The notes beneath the pieces were generated by a model. That model saw only the letters and a program-made list of their open reading frames with translations, ran no database searches and was not told where the DNA came from. A stretch of DNA of 47,898 nucleotides from an uncultured Sphingobacteriales bacterium (GTDB taxonomy: Bacteria > Bacteroidota > Bacteroidia > Chitinophagales > Chitinophagaceae): positions 1 to 47,898 of the forward strand of contig CALMQS010000082.1 in assembly GCA_937871285.1 (NCBI GenBank), written 5' to 3'. Of the stretch, positions 35,253-44,136 are shown piece after piece. The position numbers were made by a program, and so were the translations under genes. Numbering within the stretch: the first letter of the stretch is position 1; every line of letters starts with the position of its first letter.

Positions 35253-35336
35253 AATTATAACAATTTGAAAATTTGTGAATTGAAAATTTGAAAATGAAAA
35301 TTGCCTCCCGTTCAGAAGACAACCTGATGCTGTGTT

Positions 35337-35618
35337 TTAAACGATCGCTAAAATGTCGGATTCTCTCATGATAAGATAATCAGCACCTTCAATCGTAATT
35401 TCAGTACCGGCATACTTGCCATATAAAACGGTATCGCCCGATTTTACGCTTACCGGCTCATCTTTTTTGCCGGGTCCTGCTGCAACAACAGTTCCACGCT
35501 GAGGTTTTTCCTTAGCAGTATCAGGAATAATAATGCCGCCGGCAGTTTTTTCTTCGGCAGCAGCGGGTTTCACAATCACCCTGTCATGAAGCGGAGTTAC
35601 ATTGAACTTTTTAGACAT
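35337..35618 (-). CDS. groES: Co-chaperonin GroES (10 kDa)
   Basis: This 93-residue protein is the usual length. The frame has [19 protein letters not shown], the mobile loop [20 protein letters not shown], and [14 protein letters not shown]. It caps the GroEL ring during folding. The order groES-groEL is the common bacterial one. A candidate promoter lies about 60 bases above the start, and the A/T-rich spacer to groEL (35253-35336) carries repeated GAAAATTTG-like words. Confidence 0.97.
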   Translation of the reverse strand: MSKKFNVTPLHDRVIVKPAAAEEKTAGGIIIPDTAKEKPQRGTVVAAGPGKKDEPVSVKSGDTVLYGKYAGTEITIEGADYLIMRESDILAIV

Positions 35619-35675
35619 AGTTTAATAATTTTTTGTGTTGGTTAAAGATTGGTTTTATTAAATCTTTAAGGCTGC

Positions 35676-35701
35676 CAAAGGTAAACGAATAACATGCCAA
35701 A
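35676..35701 (-). promoter_or_regulatory. Candidate groES-groEL promoter
   Basis: The minus strand has TTTG (35698-35701), 14 bases, then TACCTTTG (35676-35683). The -7 box is good; the spacing is shorter than the usual 19-21, so only the -7 box is convincing. No CIRCE inverted repeat (TTAGCACTC type) is visible in this gap. Confidence 0.4.
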
Positions 35702-35880
35702 GCGTCAAGCCCGGAAAAAATTTCAGGTTTTGGTGCTAATTGCGGGTTAAATGAAAAAGTTGGCAGCGTTTGGTGCAGAGCGGCATGCCAAATTTGCGCA
35801 ACAAACCTGTTAGCTCTGCCGGAAGACCTAACAGGTTTATAAATTCCTTATCTTCGCCGCCGCATAATAAGCTCTTTAAG

Positions 35881-36801
35881 ATGATTAGCAGAAGAAATAT
35901 CCGGGTTAAAGTAATGCAAACGCTGTATACCATTGACGCAGCAGAAGATCAGAAAGATAAGGCAAAAAAGCTATTGGATAAGCACCTGGAGCAGTCGCGG
36001 CAATTATTCGTATATCTGCTACATTTTATAACCCGGGTAGCGCGTTATGCCGAACAGGATTCCCATAACAGATTGTCTAAACACCTGCCCACCCAACAGG
36101 ATCTGAATGTAAATATTAAAATAGCGGGCAATGAGCTGATGTGGAAAATATTGGAAGATCCTTCCTTCCAGAAAGCCTGCAGCGATATTAAGCCCCAGCA
36201 GTGGGACAATAGCAGCCTTATCCGGAAAACATACCTGCAACTGGCCGAAGCGCCTGTTTACAAGGAATATATCGCACTTCAGGAACGTAATAAAAAGTCG
36301 GAAAAAAACATCCTGGAATATATTTTTACCGATCTTATGCTTGCCAGCGATGACTTCACATCGGAAATAGAGGATATTTTTATTCATTGGGATGATGATG
36401 CGGAAATGATGAGCCAGTTGGTACTGAACTTCCTGCAAAAACCTGCTCAGTGTAATTTCCAGGATATGATCGGTGCGGAAAAAAGAAAGTTCGCCAATGA
36501 CCTGTTAGACGCCGTAATCAATAAGGAAGCCTACTGCATGGAACTCATTAAACCCAAATTAAAAAACTGGGATGCCGAAAGAATAGCCGTACTGGATATG
36601 ATCCTGATGCGGATGGGCGTATGCGAATTCCTGTATTTTGAAACCATTCCCACCAAGGTTACCATTAACGAGTACATTGATCTGGCCAAAGCATACAGTA
36701 CACCCCAAAGCGGACACTTTGTGAACGGCATACTGGATAACATTCATAAAGATTTGCTGGCGCAGGATAAATTACACAAAACATCTTATAAAAAACCCTG
36801 A
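35881..36801 (+). CDS. nusB: Transcription antitermination factor NusB
   Basis: The start at the ATG at 35881 gives 306 residues beginning MISRRNIRVKVMQTLYTIDA, the classic NusB N-terminus. An upstream in-frame start at 35770 would add 37 residues of no family character. The C-terminal NusB core is clear: INKEAYCMELIKPKLKNWDAER, LDMILMRMGVCEFLYFETIP, TKVTINEYIDLAKAYS and GHFVNGILDNI. NusB acts in rRNA antitermination with NusE. Bacteroidota NusB proteins are much longer than the 140 residues of E. coli because of an inserted N-terminal helical region, as seen here. A near-match -7 box (TATCTTCG, 35849-35856) lies upstream. Confidence 0.93.
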   Translation: MISRRNIRVKVMQTLYTIDAAEDQKDKAKKLLDKHLEQSRQLFVYLLHFITRVARYAEQDSHNRLSKHLPTQQDLNVNIKIAGNELMWKILEDPSFQKACSDIKPQQWDNSSLIRKTYLQLAEAPVYKEYIALQERNKKSEKNILEYIFTDLMLASDDFTSEIEDIFIHWDDDAEMMSQLVLNFLQKPAQCNFQDMIGAEKRKFANDLLDAVINKEAYCMELIKPKLKNWDAERIAVLDMILMRMGVCEFLYFETIPTKVTINEYIDLAKAYSTPQSGHFVNGILDNIHKDLLAQDKLHKTSYKKP

Positions 36802-36843
36802 AATTAGTGCCGGGTATGCTGCCATGATATACCTTCAAATACC

Positions 36844-36851
36844 TACATTTG
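36844..36851 (+). promoter_or_regulatory. -7 promoter box (TACATTTG) of the DUF1573-yajC unit
   Basis: This matches TAnnTTTG and lies 19 bases before the start of the DUF1573 gene, which would give a very short leader. No TTG is seen at the -33 distance. Confidence 0.4.
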
Positions 36852-36870
36852 CAGCTTCAAAGTATTTGCA

Positions 36871-37311
36871 ATGACGATAAAAAAATCTTTTCTGCTCCTG
36901 GCTGTTTTGGGTCTTGGGTTTGCAGCCTGCCAGTCTCCGGAAAACAAGCCGGCGGAAAGCCCTGTTGCTGCCCCGGCAAATGAGCCGGCGCCCGTTACCA
37001 CTATTCAATGGATAGATTCTGCCTTTAATAAAGGAACCATTACTGAAGGTGAAAAAATAGAGATCGTTTACCGTTTTAAAAACACCGGCGAAAAACCGCT
37101 GATCATAAAAGATGTACGCCCTTCCTGCGGCTGTACAGTAGCCGAAAAGCCCCTGGAGCCTATTGCGCCGGGCAAAGAAGGAAGCATCAAAGCGGTATTC
37201 GACAGCCAAAATAAACCCGGCCCAACTCACAAAACCATAACCGTAGTATCCAATACCGAGCCGGAGAGCTATGCATTAACCTTTAATGTTATTGTAAATA
37301 AAAAAAGTTAG
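36871..37311 (+). CDS. DUF1573 domain lipoprotein
   Basis: This 146-residue protein has a lipoprotein signal ending GFAACQSPE (Cys at about 17), then a Pro/Ala-rich linker and a DUF1573 immunoglobulin-like domain. The family pattern is present: NKGTITEGEKIEIVYRFKNT, GEKPLIIKDVRPSCGCTV and EKPLEPIAPGKEGSIKAVFD. The family is common in Bacteroidota and of unknown function. It is followed after 23 bases by yajC in the same direction, so the two are probably cotranscribed. Confidence 0.9.
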   Translation: MTIKKSFLLLAVLGLGFAACQSPENKPAESPVAAPANEPAPVTTIQWIDSAFNKGTITEGEKIEIVYRFKNTGEKPLIIKDVRPSCGCTVAEKPLEPIAPGKEGSIKAVFDSQNKPGPTHKTITVVSNTEPESYALTFNVIVNKKS

Positions 37312-37334
37312 TCATTACTATTTAAATCATACAC

Positions 37335-37667
37335 ATGAACAATTATTTCGTTTTATTGCAAAGTGGCGGAGGCAATGCACAAATGATGCAGATGATAATG
37401 CTTGTTGGTATTATTGCTGTGTTTTATTTTTTTATGATCCGTCCCCAAACTAAAAAAGCAAAAGAAGCCAAAAATTTTCAAAGCAGCCTGCAAAAAGGCG
37501 ATAAGATCGTAACCATTGCCGGCATACACGGCAAAATTGATAAAGTAGAAGATAATACCATTCAATTAGAAGTAAGCCCGGGAAGCTACCTGCGTATTGA
37601 AAAAAGCGCGGTGAGCATGGAATGGAGCAAACAACTGAACAGCGGAGCCACAGCCGACAAAAAATAA
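37335..37667 (+). CDS. yajC: Preprotein translocase subunit YajC
   Basis: This 110-residue protein has one membrane helix (about 20-38, MLVGIIAVFYFFMIRPQTKK). The soluble part carries the YajC signature FQSSLQKGDKIVTIAGIHGK and LEVSPGSYLRIEKSAVSM. It associates with SecDF in the inner membrane. The IRPQ motif right after the helix is diagnostic. A perfect hairpin terminator follows at 37693-37730. Confidence 0.95.
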   Translation: MNNYFVLLQSGGGNAQMMQMIMLVGIIAVFYFFMIRPQTKKAKEAKNFQSSLQKGDKIVTIAGIHGKIDKVEDNTIQLEVSPGSYLRIEKSAVSMEWSKQLNSGATADKK

Positions 37668-37692
37668 GCTGCCGCAAATTCTTATTTTTAAT

Positions 37693-37730
37693 ATCCGGGA
37701 TCCAATGCAGAAGGGATCCCGGATTTTTAT
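37693..37730 (+). terminator. Terminator after yajC
   Basis: ATCCGGGATCC (37693-37703) pairs perfectly with GGATCCCGGAT (37714-37724), followed by TTTTATT. The hairpin covers an in-frame ATG at 37705 above coaE, which argues that this ATG is not the coaE start. Confidence 0.8.
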
Positions 37731-37755
37731 TGCATACTCACTTCAACCAATATTT

Positions 37756-38349
37756 GTGCTGAAAGCAGGATTAACAGGCGGCATCGGATCGGGCAAAAGC
37801 ACTGTTGCCCGTGTTTTTGAATTATTGGGCATACCCGTATACGATGCGGATACTGCCGCCAAAACCATCATGAATGAAGATGAAAACCTTAAGGCATTAA
37901 TCATTGAGCATTTTGGTGAAGAGGCTTATGCAAACGGCACACTTAACCGGGCATATATTTCATCTGTTGTTTTTGAAAACACAGAAAAATTAGCCTTATT
38001 AAATTCATTAGTACACCCGGCTACCATACAGGCAGCCGAACGGTGGATGCAACAACAAAATACCCCCTATGTAATGAAAGAAGCCGCATTGATCTTTGAA
38101 AGCGGCTCACAGGAAGGACTCGACGTAGTAATAGGTGTTTACGCTCCTGTACACCTTCGTATACACAGAACCATGCAGCGCGATAATATAAGCCGCGAAG
38201 CCGTGCTGAAACGCATAAGCCACCAGATAAATGAAGAGCTGAAAATGAAGCTCTGCGATTTTGTATTATATAATGATGAACAACAACTGTTAATACCGCA
38301 GGTTATCGCACTGCATGAAAAATTGTTACGTTTAAGCAACAAAGGGTAA
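37756..38349 (+). CDS. coaE: Dephospho-CoA kinase CoaE
   Basis: The start at the GTG at 37756 gives 197 residues beginning VLKAGLTGGIGSGKST. The ATG at 37705 would put 17 extra residues across the yajC terminator hairpin, so I prefer the GTG. The P-loop is GGIGSGKST, with VYDADTAAK (substrate lid region) and LNSLVHPATI next. EAALIFESGSQ and later the adenine-side helix complete the fold. The enzyme phosphorylates the 3'-OH of dephospho-CoA, the last step of CoA synthesis. Length is normal for the family. Confidence 0.93.
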   Translation: MLKAGLTGGIGSGKSTVARVFELLGIPVYDADTAAKTIMNEDENLKALIIEHFGEEAYANGTLNRAYISSVVFENTEKLALLNSLVHPATIQAAERWMQQQNTPYVMKEAALIFESGSQEGLDVVIGVYAPVHLRIHRTMQRDNISREAVLKRISHQINEELKMKLCDFVLYNDEQQLLIPQVIALHEKLLRLSNKG

Positions 38350-38454
38350 TATAACATAACGGACCCGGGTGGCGAGTGGTGTCTTGTGGGTAAATAATAT
38401 GCGTTTTTAGTTACGCTGAAAATAACAGGGATACAACTGATTGATAAATACAAC

Positions 38455-38530
38455 GTGAGAAGTGAAAGGTGAAACTGATTGCCGACGGCTAATGGCTGAC
38501 AGCTCCGGACGAGAGTTGAATAGCGAGCCC
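38455..38530. repeat. Low-complexity GTGA/GGCTGA-rich intergenic repeat
   Basis: Between the convergent coaE and cysteine desulfurase genes are runs such as GTGAGAAGTGAAAGGTGAA and GACGGCTAATGGCTGACAGC. Similar GTGA-rich words recur after two other genes in this window (44137 and 47760). Confidence 0.4.
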
Positions 38531-38543
38531 TGTGCCTTAGCTA

Positions 38544-39695
38544 TCAAATAAGTTCCTTTAACTTTTCAACTACAAGATCCACTTCTTCTTTGGTGTTGTG
38601 CCTGCAAAATGAAAAGCGAACGGCTACCCTGTTGGGATTGTTATTCATTGCCCGTATAACATGCGATCCCTGTTCGGCGCCACTGGTGCAGGCGCTGCCA
38701 CCGGATGCGCAGATATTGTTTATATCAAGATTAAATAATAGCATTTCAGATTTTTCCGTTTCGGGAAGACTCACATTGAGCACAGTATATAAGCTTTGCC
38801 CTGCATAATCGCCGTTAAATTCAACGTCTTTAATGTGCTTTTTTAGCTGTGCTGCCATATACAGCTTAACAGATTTTATATACCTGCTTTCCGTTTCGTA
38901 ATTTGCCGTAGCCAGCTCCAGTGCTTTTGCAAAACCTACTATACCATACAGGTTCTCTGTTCCTGCGCGCATATTCCGCTCCTGGCTCCCACCGTGTATA
39001 TAAGGCTCTATGCTTACGTTTTCATTAATATACAATAAGCCGCTACCCTTGGGTCCATGAAATTTATGTGCGGAGGCCGTTATAAAATGAACCGGCGTTT
39101 GTCGCAAATCAATAGGATAATGACCCACGGTTTGTACCGTATCGGAATGAAAAAAAGCGCCGTGCAGCCTGCACATTTCACCCACGGCATGCAGATCGAG
39201 CAAATTGCCGATTTCATTATTGGCATGCATAAGGGTAACTAAGGTCTTTTCTTCACTGCCGGCAAGTAACTGCTCCAGGTTTTCAAGGTCTATATGCCCG
39301 TCCGGCAATAACTTCACAAAAAGAAGCTGTGCCTCGCCCCTGTTGCGCAGGTATTCTACCGTATGCAAAACGGCATGATGTTCTATAGCAGATGAAATAA
39401 TACGTTTGCATCCCAAATCCCTTACGGAAGCAGTAATGGCTGCATTGGAACTTTCTGTTCCCCCGCTGGTAAAGAAAATTTCAGCGGGATGGGCGTTGAG
39501 TATTTTAGCAACAGCCTTCCTGGCATTTTCAATGGCAAGCCTGCTTTCCCGGCCATAAGAATAAATGGAGGAAGGGTTACCAAATTTTTCCGTCATATAG
39601 GGCAACATCGTTTCCAGCACTTCCGGAGCCAGGGCTGTTGTAGCGGCATTATCAAAATATATTCTTCTTTGCACGAAATGGTACTTTACGCTCAC
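38544..39695 (-). CDS. Cysteine desulfurase (NifS/IscS family)
   Basis: This 383-residue PLP enzyme takes sulfur from cysteine for Fe-S clusters and thio-cofactors. Motifs are YFDNAATTALAPEVLE, TSGGTESSNAAI, EHHAVLHT, HANNEIGNL, and the PLP lysine in SAHKFHGPKGSG. The persulfide cysteine is in SGGSACTSGAEQGSHV. Start: a GTG at 39695, with a second GTG (39674) only 7 codons later that would better match the usual RRIYFDNAATT beginning. No other isc or suf genes are next to it. Confidence 0.94.
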   Translation of the reverse strand: MSVKYHFVQRRIYFDNAATTALAPEVLETMLPYMTEKFGNPSSIYSYGRESRLAIENARKAVAKILNAHPAEIFFTSGGTESSNAAITASVRDLGCKRIISSAIEHHAVLHTVEYLRNRGEAQLLFVKLLPDGHIDLENLEQLLAGSEEKTLVTLMHANNEIGNLLDLHAVGEMCRLHGAFFHSDTVQTVGHYPIDLRQTPVHFITASAHKFHGPKGSGLLYINENVSIEPYIHGGSQERNMRAGTENLYGIVGFAKALELATANYETESRYIKSVKLYMAAQLKKHIKDVEFNGDYAGQSLYTVLNVSLPETEKSEMLLFNLDINNICASGGSACTSGAEQGSHVIRAMNNNPNRVAVRFSFCRHNTKEEVDLVVEKLKELI

Positions 39696-39729
39696 GCTTA
39701 AAAACTACAGTCATCAAAAATCAGCTATG

Positions 39730-41115
39730 TTATTTTAATTCCCTGATATCCTGCATCAGGCGCAATGCTATATTATTGGCAGTAGATTCAAAATTACTTT
39801 CGGCATATATCCGGATGATCGGTTCCGTATTGCTGGTACGCAGGTGTACCCAGTCGTTATCAAACTCTATTTTTAAACCGTCTTCGGTATTCACCGGGTG
39901 GCTTTTATACTTGGTTTTTATTTTTTCAAACACTGCTTTCACATCCACGCCCTGCTCCAGCTCCAGCTTATTTTTACTGATAAAATAATCAGGATAAGTT
40001 CTTCTTAGCTGTTTAATGCTTTTTTGTGTTTTTGCCAGTTGGGTTAAAAATAAAGCGATGCCCACCAGCGCATCGCGCCCGTAATGCAGCGCAGGTAATA
40101 TAATACCGCCGTTACCTTCGCCGCCAATTACCGCGTTCACTTCTTTCATACGGGTTACCACGTTTACCTCGCCTACCGCGCTGGGAAAGTATTGTCCGCC
40201 ATGCTTCAGCGTAATGTCTTTCAGGGCGCGGGTAGAAGACATGTTGCTTACCGTATTACCGGGTTGGCTGCTTAATACGTAATCGGCAACGGCAACAAGC
40301 GTATATTCCTCGCCAAACATGCTGCCATCTTCACACACAAAGCAAAGCCTGTCAACATCCGGGTCAACAGCAATACCCATATCTGCCCCGCTCTTGCGCA
40401 CCATATTGCTTAACTCTCCCAAATTTTCGGGAAGCGGTTCGGGGTTATGGGCAAACTTTCCGTTAACCTCCCCGTTTATAACGGTAATATCCTCGGGCTG
40501 CACTCCCAAAGCACGCAACAGTTCCGGAACAAATATAGCGCCCGTGCTGTTTACAGCGTCTACGATAATTTTAAAGTTCCTGGCTTTGATGGCTTCAATA
40601 TCAACCAGGCCAAGCGAAGTAATAGCTGTTATATGTTTTTGAAGATAAGCATCTTCTTCCCTTACCGTACCCAGCTTATCAACAGGAGCAAAGCTGAAAT
40701 TTTCTGCCGCAGCTATCTCTAATACTGCTTTACCATCCGGCCCCGAAATGAATTCTCCGCTACTGTTCAGCAGCTTCAGGGCATTCCATTCCTTGGGGTT
40801 ATGGCTGGCGGTTAAAATAATTCCTCCGCCTGCTTTTTCCATTACAACCGCCACTTCAACCGTGGGTGTAGTGCTTAATCCCAGGTCAATTACATCTATC
40901 CCCAAAGCATTTAAGGTGCTTACTACAATATTTTGTATTAAGGGTCCGCTTATTCTCCCGTCTCTTCCAATAACTACTTTCTTATTACCGGTTTTTTCAA
41001 TCAGCCAGCTTCCGTAAGCGGCTGTAAATTTTACCACATCTAAAGGTGAAAGTGTTTCCCCAGGTTTTCCTCCTATAGTGCCCCGGATCCCGGATATGCT
41101 CTTAATCAATGCCAC
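39730..41115 (-). CDS. glmM: Phosphohexomutase, GlmM-type (phosphoglucosamine mutase)
   Basis: This 461-residue protein starts at GTG. It has four alpha-D-phosphohexomutase domains: SISGIRGTIGG at the start, the phosphoserine loop LTASHNPKEWNALKLL, the metal loop VDPDVDRLCFV, the sugar loop GEGNGGIILPALHYGRDAL, and the C-terminal phosphate loop VHLRTSNTEPIIRIYAE. GlmM converts glucosamine-6-P to glucosamine-1-P for peptidoglycan. A phosphomannomutase or phosphoglucomutase role cannot be fully ruled out from sequence alone. A -7 box TAAGTTTG lies about 22 bases upstream. Confidence 0.88.
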   Translation of the reverse strand: MALIKSISGIRGTIGGKPGETLSPLDVVKFTAAYGSWLIEKTGNKKVVIGRDGRISGPLIQNIVVSTLNALGIDVIDLGLSTTPTVEVAVVMEKAGGGIILTASHNPKEWNALKLLNSSGEFISGPDGKAVLEIAAAENFSFAPVDKLGTVREEDAYLQKHITAITSLGLVDIEAIKARNFKIIVDAVNSTGAIFVPELLRALGVQPEDITVINGEVNGKFAHNPEPLPENLGELSNMVRKSGADMGIAVDPDVDRLCFVCEDGSMFGEEYTLVAVADYVLSSQPGNTVSNMSSTRALKDITLKHGGQYFPSAVGEVNVVTRMKEVNAVIGGEGNGGIILPALHYGRDALVGIALFLTQLAKTQKSIKQLRRTYPDYFISKNKLELEQGVDVKAVFEKIKTKYKSHPVNTEDGLKIEFDNDWVHLRTSNTEPIIRIYAESNFESTANNIALRLMQDIRELK

Positions 41116-41137
41116 GGTACTAATTATTTTGTGGATG

Positions 41138-41145
41138 CAAACTTA
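41138..41145 (-). promoter_or_regulatory. -7 promoter box (TAAGTTTG) of the glmM gene
   Basis: This is a perfect TAnnTTTG match on the minus strand, 22 bases above the GTG start at 41115. The -33 region is A/T rich with no clear TTG. Confidence 0.4.
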
Positions 41146-41170
41146 GTTTAATTTTTTAAAACCGGAGGAA

Positions 41171-41203
41171 TTGAGCCGGGTTGTAAAACTATAATTACAT
41201 TTG
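41171..41203 (+). promoter_or_regulatory. Candidate promoter of the PAP2-CorC unit
   Basis: TTG (41171-41173), 22 bases, then TACATTTG (41196-41203). The -7 box is a perfect consensus match; the spacing is slightly long. The start codon lies about 127 bases downstream, which would leave a long leader with no obvious structure. Confidence 0.35.
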
Positions 41204-41330
41204 CCTAAACAATCCATTCCATTCATGGCGGGTAACCGTAGGTTCTTCACAATTCATTATTCTTCCAATCATCCGGCAATGCCCCCCTGGTGGCTACGGC
41301 AGCTCTGGTTTATATTAAAAATCCAATAGC

Positions 41331-41900
41331 ATGAACAACCTGATCCGGTATGATATTGAATTGTTTTTCAAAATAAACAGGCAATGGCATAATTCCTTTC
41401 TCGACTGGCTTTTACCCTTGCTCAGGAACCAGTACTTCTGGTCGCCGCTGTATCTTTTTACCCTTGTTTTTATACTGCTGAATTTTAAGAAGAAAGGTTT
41501 GGTATGGATCGCTTTCTTTTTGATAACCTTCGCCTTAACCGATATGGTAAGCAGTTCCCTGATCAAACCCTGGGTTGAACGTTTGCGGCCATGCGCCGAC
41601 CCCTATCTTGCAGACTCAGTACGGCAGGTTGTGGGCTGCGGAGGACCATACAGCTTTACGTCTTCTCATGCCACCAATCATTTTGGGATGGCCATGTTCG
41701 CTTTTAAAACATTATTGTTTATTCCACTGTCATGGAGATGGGTATTATTTGCCTGGGCCTTTGCCATATCATACGCCCAGGTATATGTTGGCGTGCATTT
41801 CCCCTTAGACATTGCCTGTGGAGGGCTGCTGGGTTGTACTATTGGCATGGGTACGGCATGGGTGTTCCATAAGAACGCCGGTTTACCCACTTTAGCTTAA
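41331..41900 (+). CDS. PAP2-family membrane phosphatase
   Basis: This 189-residue protein has about five membrane helices. The three family motifs are present but altered: KPWVERLRPCAD (KxxxxxxRP), YSFTSSHATNHFG (the PSGH motif reads SSHA), and SYAQVYVGVHFPLDI (SRxxxxxHxxxD reads with Ala for Arg). The catalytic His pair is kept. PAP2 enzymes act on lipid phosphates such as undecaprenyl pyrophosphate. The Ala in place of the usual Arg may affect activity. It ends 11 bases before the CorC-type gene. Confidence 0.87.
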   Translation: MNNLIRYDIELFFKINRQWHNSFLDWLLPLLRNQYFWSPLYLFTLVFILLNFKKKGLVWIAFFLITFALTDMVSSSLIKPWVERLRPCADPYLADSVRQVVGCGGPYSFTSSHATNHFGMAMFAFKTLLFIPLSWRWVLFAWAFAISYAQVYVGVHFPLDIACGGLLGCTIGMGTAWVFHKNAGLPTLA

Positions 41901-41911
41901 CTTCATATATC

Positions 41912-43210
41912 ATGATCGAAATTTTGATTATACTGGGATTAATTTTACTGAACGGTATTTTTTCAATGGCAGAAATGGCGCTGGTATCTTCCCGCAGAAC
42001 ACGGTTAGAAACACAGGCTGCAAAGGGCGACAAAAGAGCAAGTGAAGCATTAAAGCTCATTGAAAAGCCTGACGCTTTTTTTTCAACCGTTCAAATTGGC
42101 ATTACCCTTATCGGCATTTTAACGGGTATCTTTTCGGGTGAAGCGTTAAAAACAGACCTCATAATCTATCTTAACAGGTTTGACTGGATACGTCCTTATG
42201 CCAATGGAGCCGCTACTGCCATTATTGTAATCATCCTTACTTATTTTACACTGATATTAGGTGAGCTGGTTCCCAAACGCATAGGACTTTCACGTCCGGA
42301 AAGTATAGCCAAGCTGGTTGCCGCTCCCATGCGCATGCTGAGCAAAATAGCCCATCCATTTGTGTGGCTGCTGAGCAAATCAACGTTTTATACTGTCAGA
42401 CTATTGAAGATCCAGGGAAAAGACAACCAGGTAACGGAAGAAGAAATAAAGGCTATCATTAGTGAAGGAACGGAGCAGGGAACGATTGAAGAGGCGGAAC
42501 AGGAGATCATTGAACGCGTTTTTCATTTGGGCGACCGCAACATTACATCGCTAATGACACACCGTAATGATATTGTATGGTTCAGCATCCATAAAGATGA
42601 AGATAAAATAAAAGAAAAGATCATTGCGGAGCCTCACTCTGTATACCCCGTTTGTGAAAATGATATTGACGATATTAAGGGTGTAGTGTCTATTAAAGAT
42701 CTGTACATACATGAGAAAAGCACAACGCTCCTTAGTGAGATCATGCAGCCCACCCTGTTTGTGCCTGAAAATAATACCGCCTATCAGGTACTGGAGCGGT
42801 TTAAAGAAACAAAAATACATTGCTGTTTTGTTGTAGACGAATATGGAAGCCTGCTGGGCATGATTACCCTTAATGATATTCTGGAAGCTATTGTGGGAGA
42901 TATTCCACAACCGGATGAAGAAGACTACGAGATCATTAAACGGGATGACGGAACCTATTTTGTAGACGGGCAGATACCTTTTTATGATTTTTTAAGGGCG
43001 TTTGAAAAAACGGAATGGATGAATGAAGGCGAGCACGATTTTGATACGCTTGCAGGATTTATCTTACATCAATTAGAACGCATTCCGTATACCGGCGACA
43101 AGCTGGAGTGGCGTGGATTTACTTTTGAAATAGCCGATATGGACGGACACCGCATTGATAAAGTGCTGGTAATCATTTCCGAAACGATCAAAAGGGAAAT
43201 GGAAGAATAA
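41912..43210 (+). CDS. Hemolysin-family CorC/CNNM-type membrane protein
   Basis: This 432-residue protein has an N-terminal DUF21/CNNM membrane domain (three to four helices, about 1-180) with MAEMALVSSRRTRLE and the LGELVPKRIGL motif. It continues with a CBS pair (MTHRNDIVWFSI..., and VDEYGSLLGMITLNDILEAI) and the C-terminal CorC/HlyC domain (IKRDDGTYFVDGQIPFYDF). Related proteins help with Mg2+/Co2+ efflux; the older hemolysin name is not supported functionally. It is cotranscribed with the PAP2 gene. Confidence 0.93.
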   Translation: MIEILIILGLILLNGIFSMAEMALVSSRRTRLETQAAKGDKRASEALKLIEKPDAFFSTVQIGITLIGILTGIFSGEALKTDLIIYLNRFDWIRPYANGAATAIIVIILTYFTLILGELVPKRIGLSRPESIAKLVAAPMRMLSKIAHPFVWLLSKSTFYTVRLLKIQGKDNQVTEEEIKAIISEGTEQGTIEEAEQEIIERVFHLGDRNITSLMTHRNDIVWFSIHKDEDKIKEKIIAEPHSVYPVCENDIDDIKGVVSIKDLYIHEKSTTLLSEIMQPTLFVPENNTAYQVLERFKETKIHCCFVVDEYGSLLGMITLNDILEAIVGDIPQPDEEDYEIIKRDDGTYFVDGQIPFYDFLRAFEKTEWMNEGEHDFDTLAGFILHQLERIPYTGDKLEWRGFTFEIADMDGHRIDKVLVIISETIKREMEE

Positions 43211-43238
43211 ATTTTCACATTTATCAACTACTCCCGGC

Positions 43239-43289
43239 ATCAGATTTGAATAAAGAGCGGCAACAACCCGTTTATTTCTAAAATCTGAT
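43239..43289 (+). repeat. Inverted repeat in the esterase leader
   Basis: ATCAGATTT (43239-43247) and AAATCTGAT (43281-43289) form a 9-bp inverted repeat with a 33-base loop that ends 4 bases before the esterase start. It could fold in the mRNA leader, or be a protein-binding site. Confidence 0.35.
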
Positions 43290-43293
43290 ACCA

Positions 43294-44133
43294 ATGAAAC
43301 CTGCAATTGTAAAATTGTTATGTATTCTTTTGCTCCATAGTATTTTCATTTCCTGCAAAAAAGAAAACACCGGTTTAGATGCCGGCAGCGCAACCAAACC
43401 CGATATGGATGTTATTGAAACCCTTCCGCCGGTTCAGGTAGCCGTTTCATATGATCTTACCCCTAACTGCGCGGGATTTTACAGGGCCCTGCCGGCACGT
43501 TACGATTCAACAGCTAAAAATTACCCCTTGCTCGTTTTTCTGCATGGCTCAGGTGAAATGGGCAATGGCACAACAGACCTGCCCAAAGTGTTAAAGAATG
43601 CTGTTCCCAACCTCATTAACAAAAAGAAATTCCCCCCCAACTTTACATCCGGTGGCAAAAATTTTTCCTTTATCGTGCTTTCACCACAGGTTAAAAGCTG
43701 GACAACACCCGAAGATGTACGCGCCATGATACAATATGCCATAGCGAAACTAAGGGTAGATACAACAAGAATATATGTGACGGGGTTGAGCCTGGGAGGT
43801 AACACCACATGGAATTTCGCCTCTAAATATGGTCAAATGGTAACAGCTATAGTTCCTGTTTGTGCTTCCAATACGGCAACCGCGGCAAACACAAAAGCGA
43901 TAGCTTCAAAAAACATTCCGGTATGGACATTTCACAATGAAGACGACCCTGCGGCGCCTGTGCAAAAAACAAAAGATTTTGTTGCAATGATCAACAGCTA
44001 TAACCCCAACCCCAAAGCCAGGCTAACCCTGTGGCCTACCGGCGGGCATGATGCCTGGACAAAAGCTACCGATCCTTTGTACAAAGAAAATAAGATGAAT
44101 ATATATGAATGGATGCTGCAGTATCATAAGTAG
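43294..44133 (+). CDS. Lipoprotein alpha/beta-hydrolase (phospholipase/carboxylesterase-like)
   Basis: This 279-residue protein has a lipoprotein signal with lipobox SIFISCKKE (Cys about 21). The hydrolase core has YPLLVFLHGSGEMGNG (oxyanion strand), the nucleophile elbow GLSLGGNTTW, a likely acid in HNEDDPAAPV and the final His in GGHDAW. This layout resembles exported PHB-depolymerase or esterase-type enzymes, including feruloyl-esterase relatives. The substrate cannot be told. It stands alone, after a short inverted repeat in its leader. Confidence 0.87.
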   Translation: MKPAIVKLLCILLLHSIFISCKKENTGLDAGSATKPDMDVIETLPPVQVAVSYDLTPNCAGFYRALPARYDSTAKNYPLLVFLHGSGEMGNGTTDLPKVLKNAVPNLINKKKFPPNFTSGGKNFSFIVLSPQVKSWTTPEDVRAMIQYAIAKLRVDTTRIYVTGLSLGGNTTWNFASKYGQMVTAIVPVCASNTATAANTKAIASKNIPVWTFHNEDDPAAPVQKTKDFVAMINSYNPNPKARLTLWPTGGHDAWTKATDPLYKENKMNIYEWMLQYHK

Positions 44134-44136
44134 CGG

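Noticed and set aside
35619..35880. CIRCE or HrcA operator upstream of groES
   Set aside because: I looked for the TTAGCACTC-N9-GAGTGCTAA pattern and found none.
37705..37755. ATG at 37705 as coaE start
   Set aside because: It lies inside the yajC terminator hairpin and adds residues not typical for CoaE.
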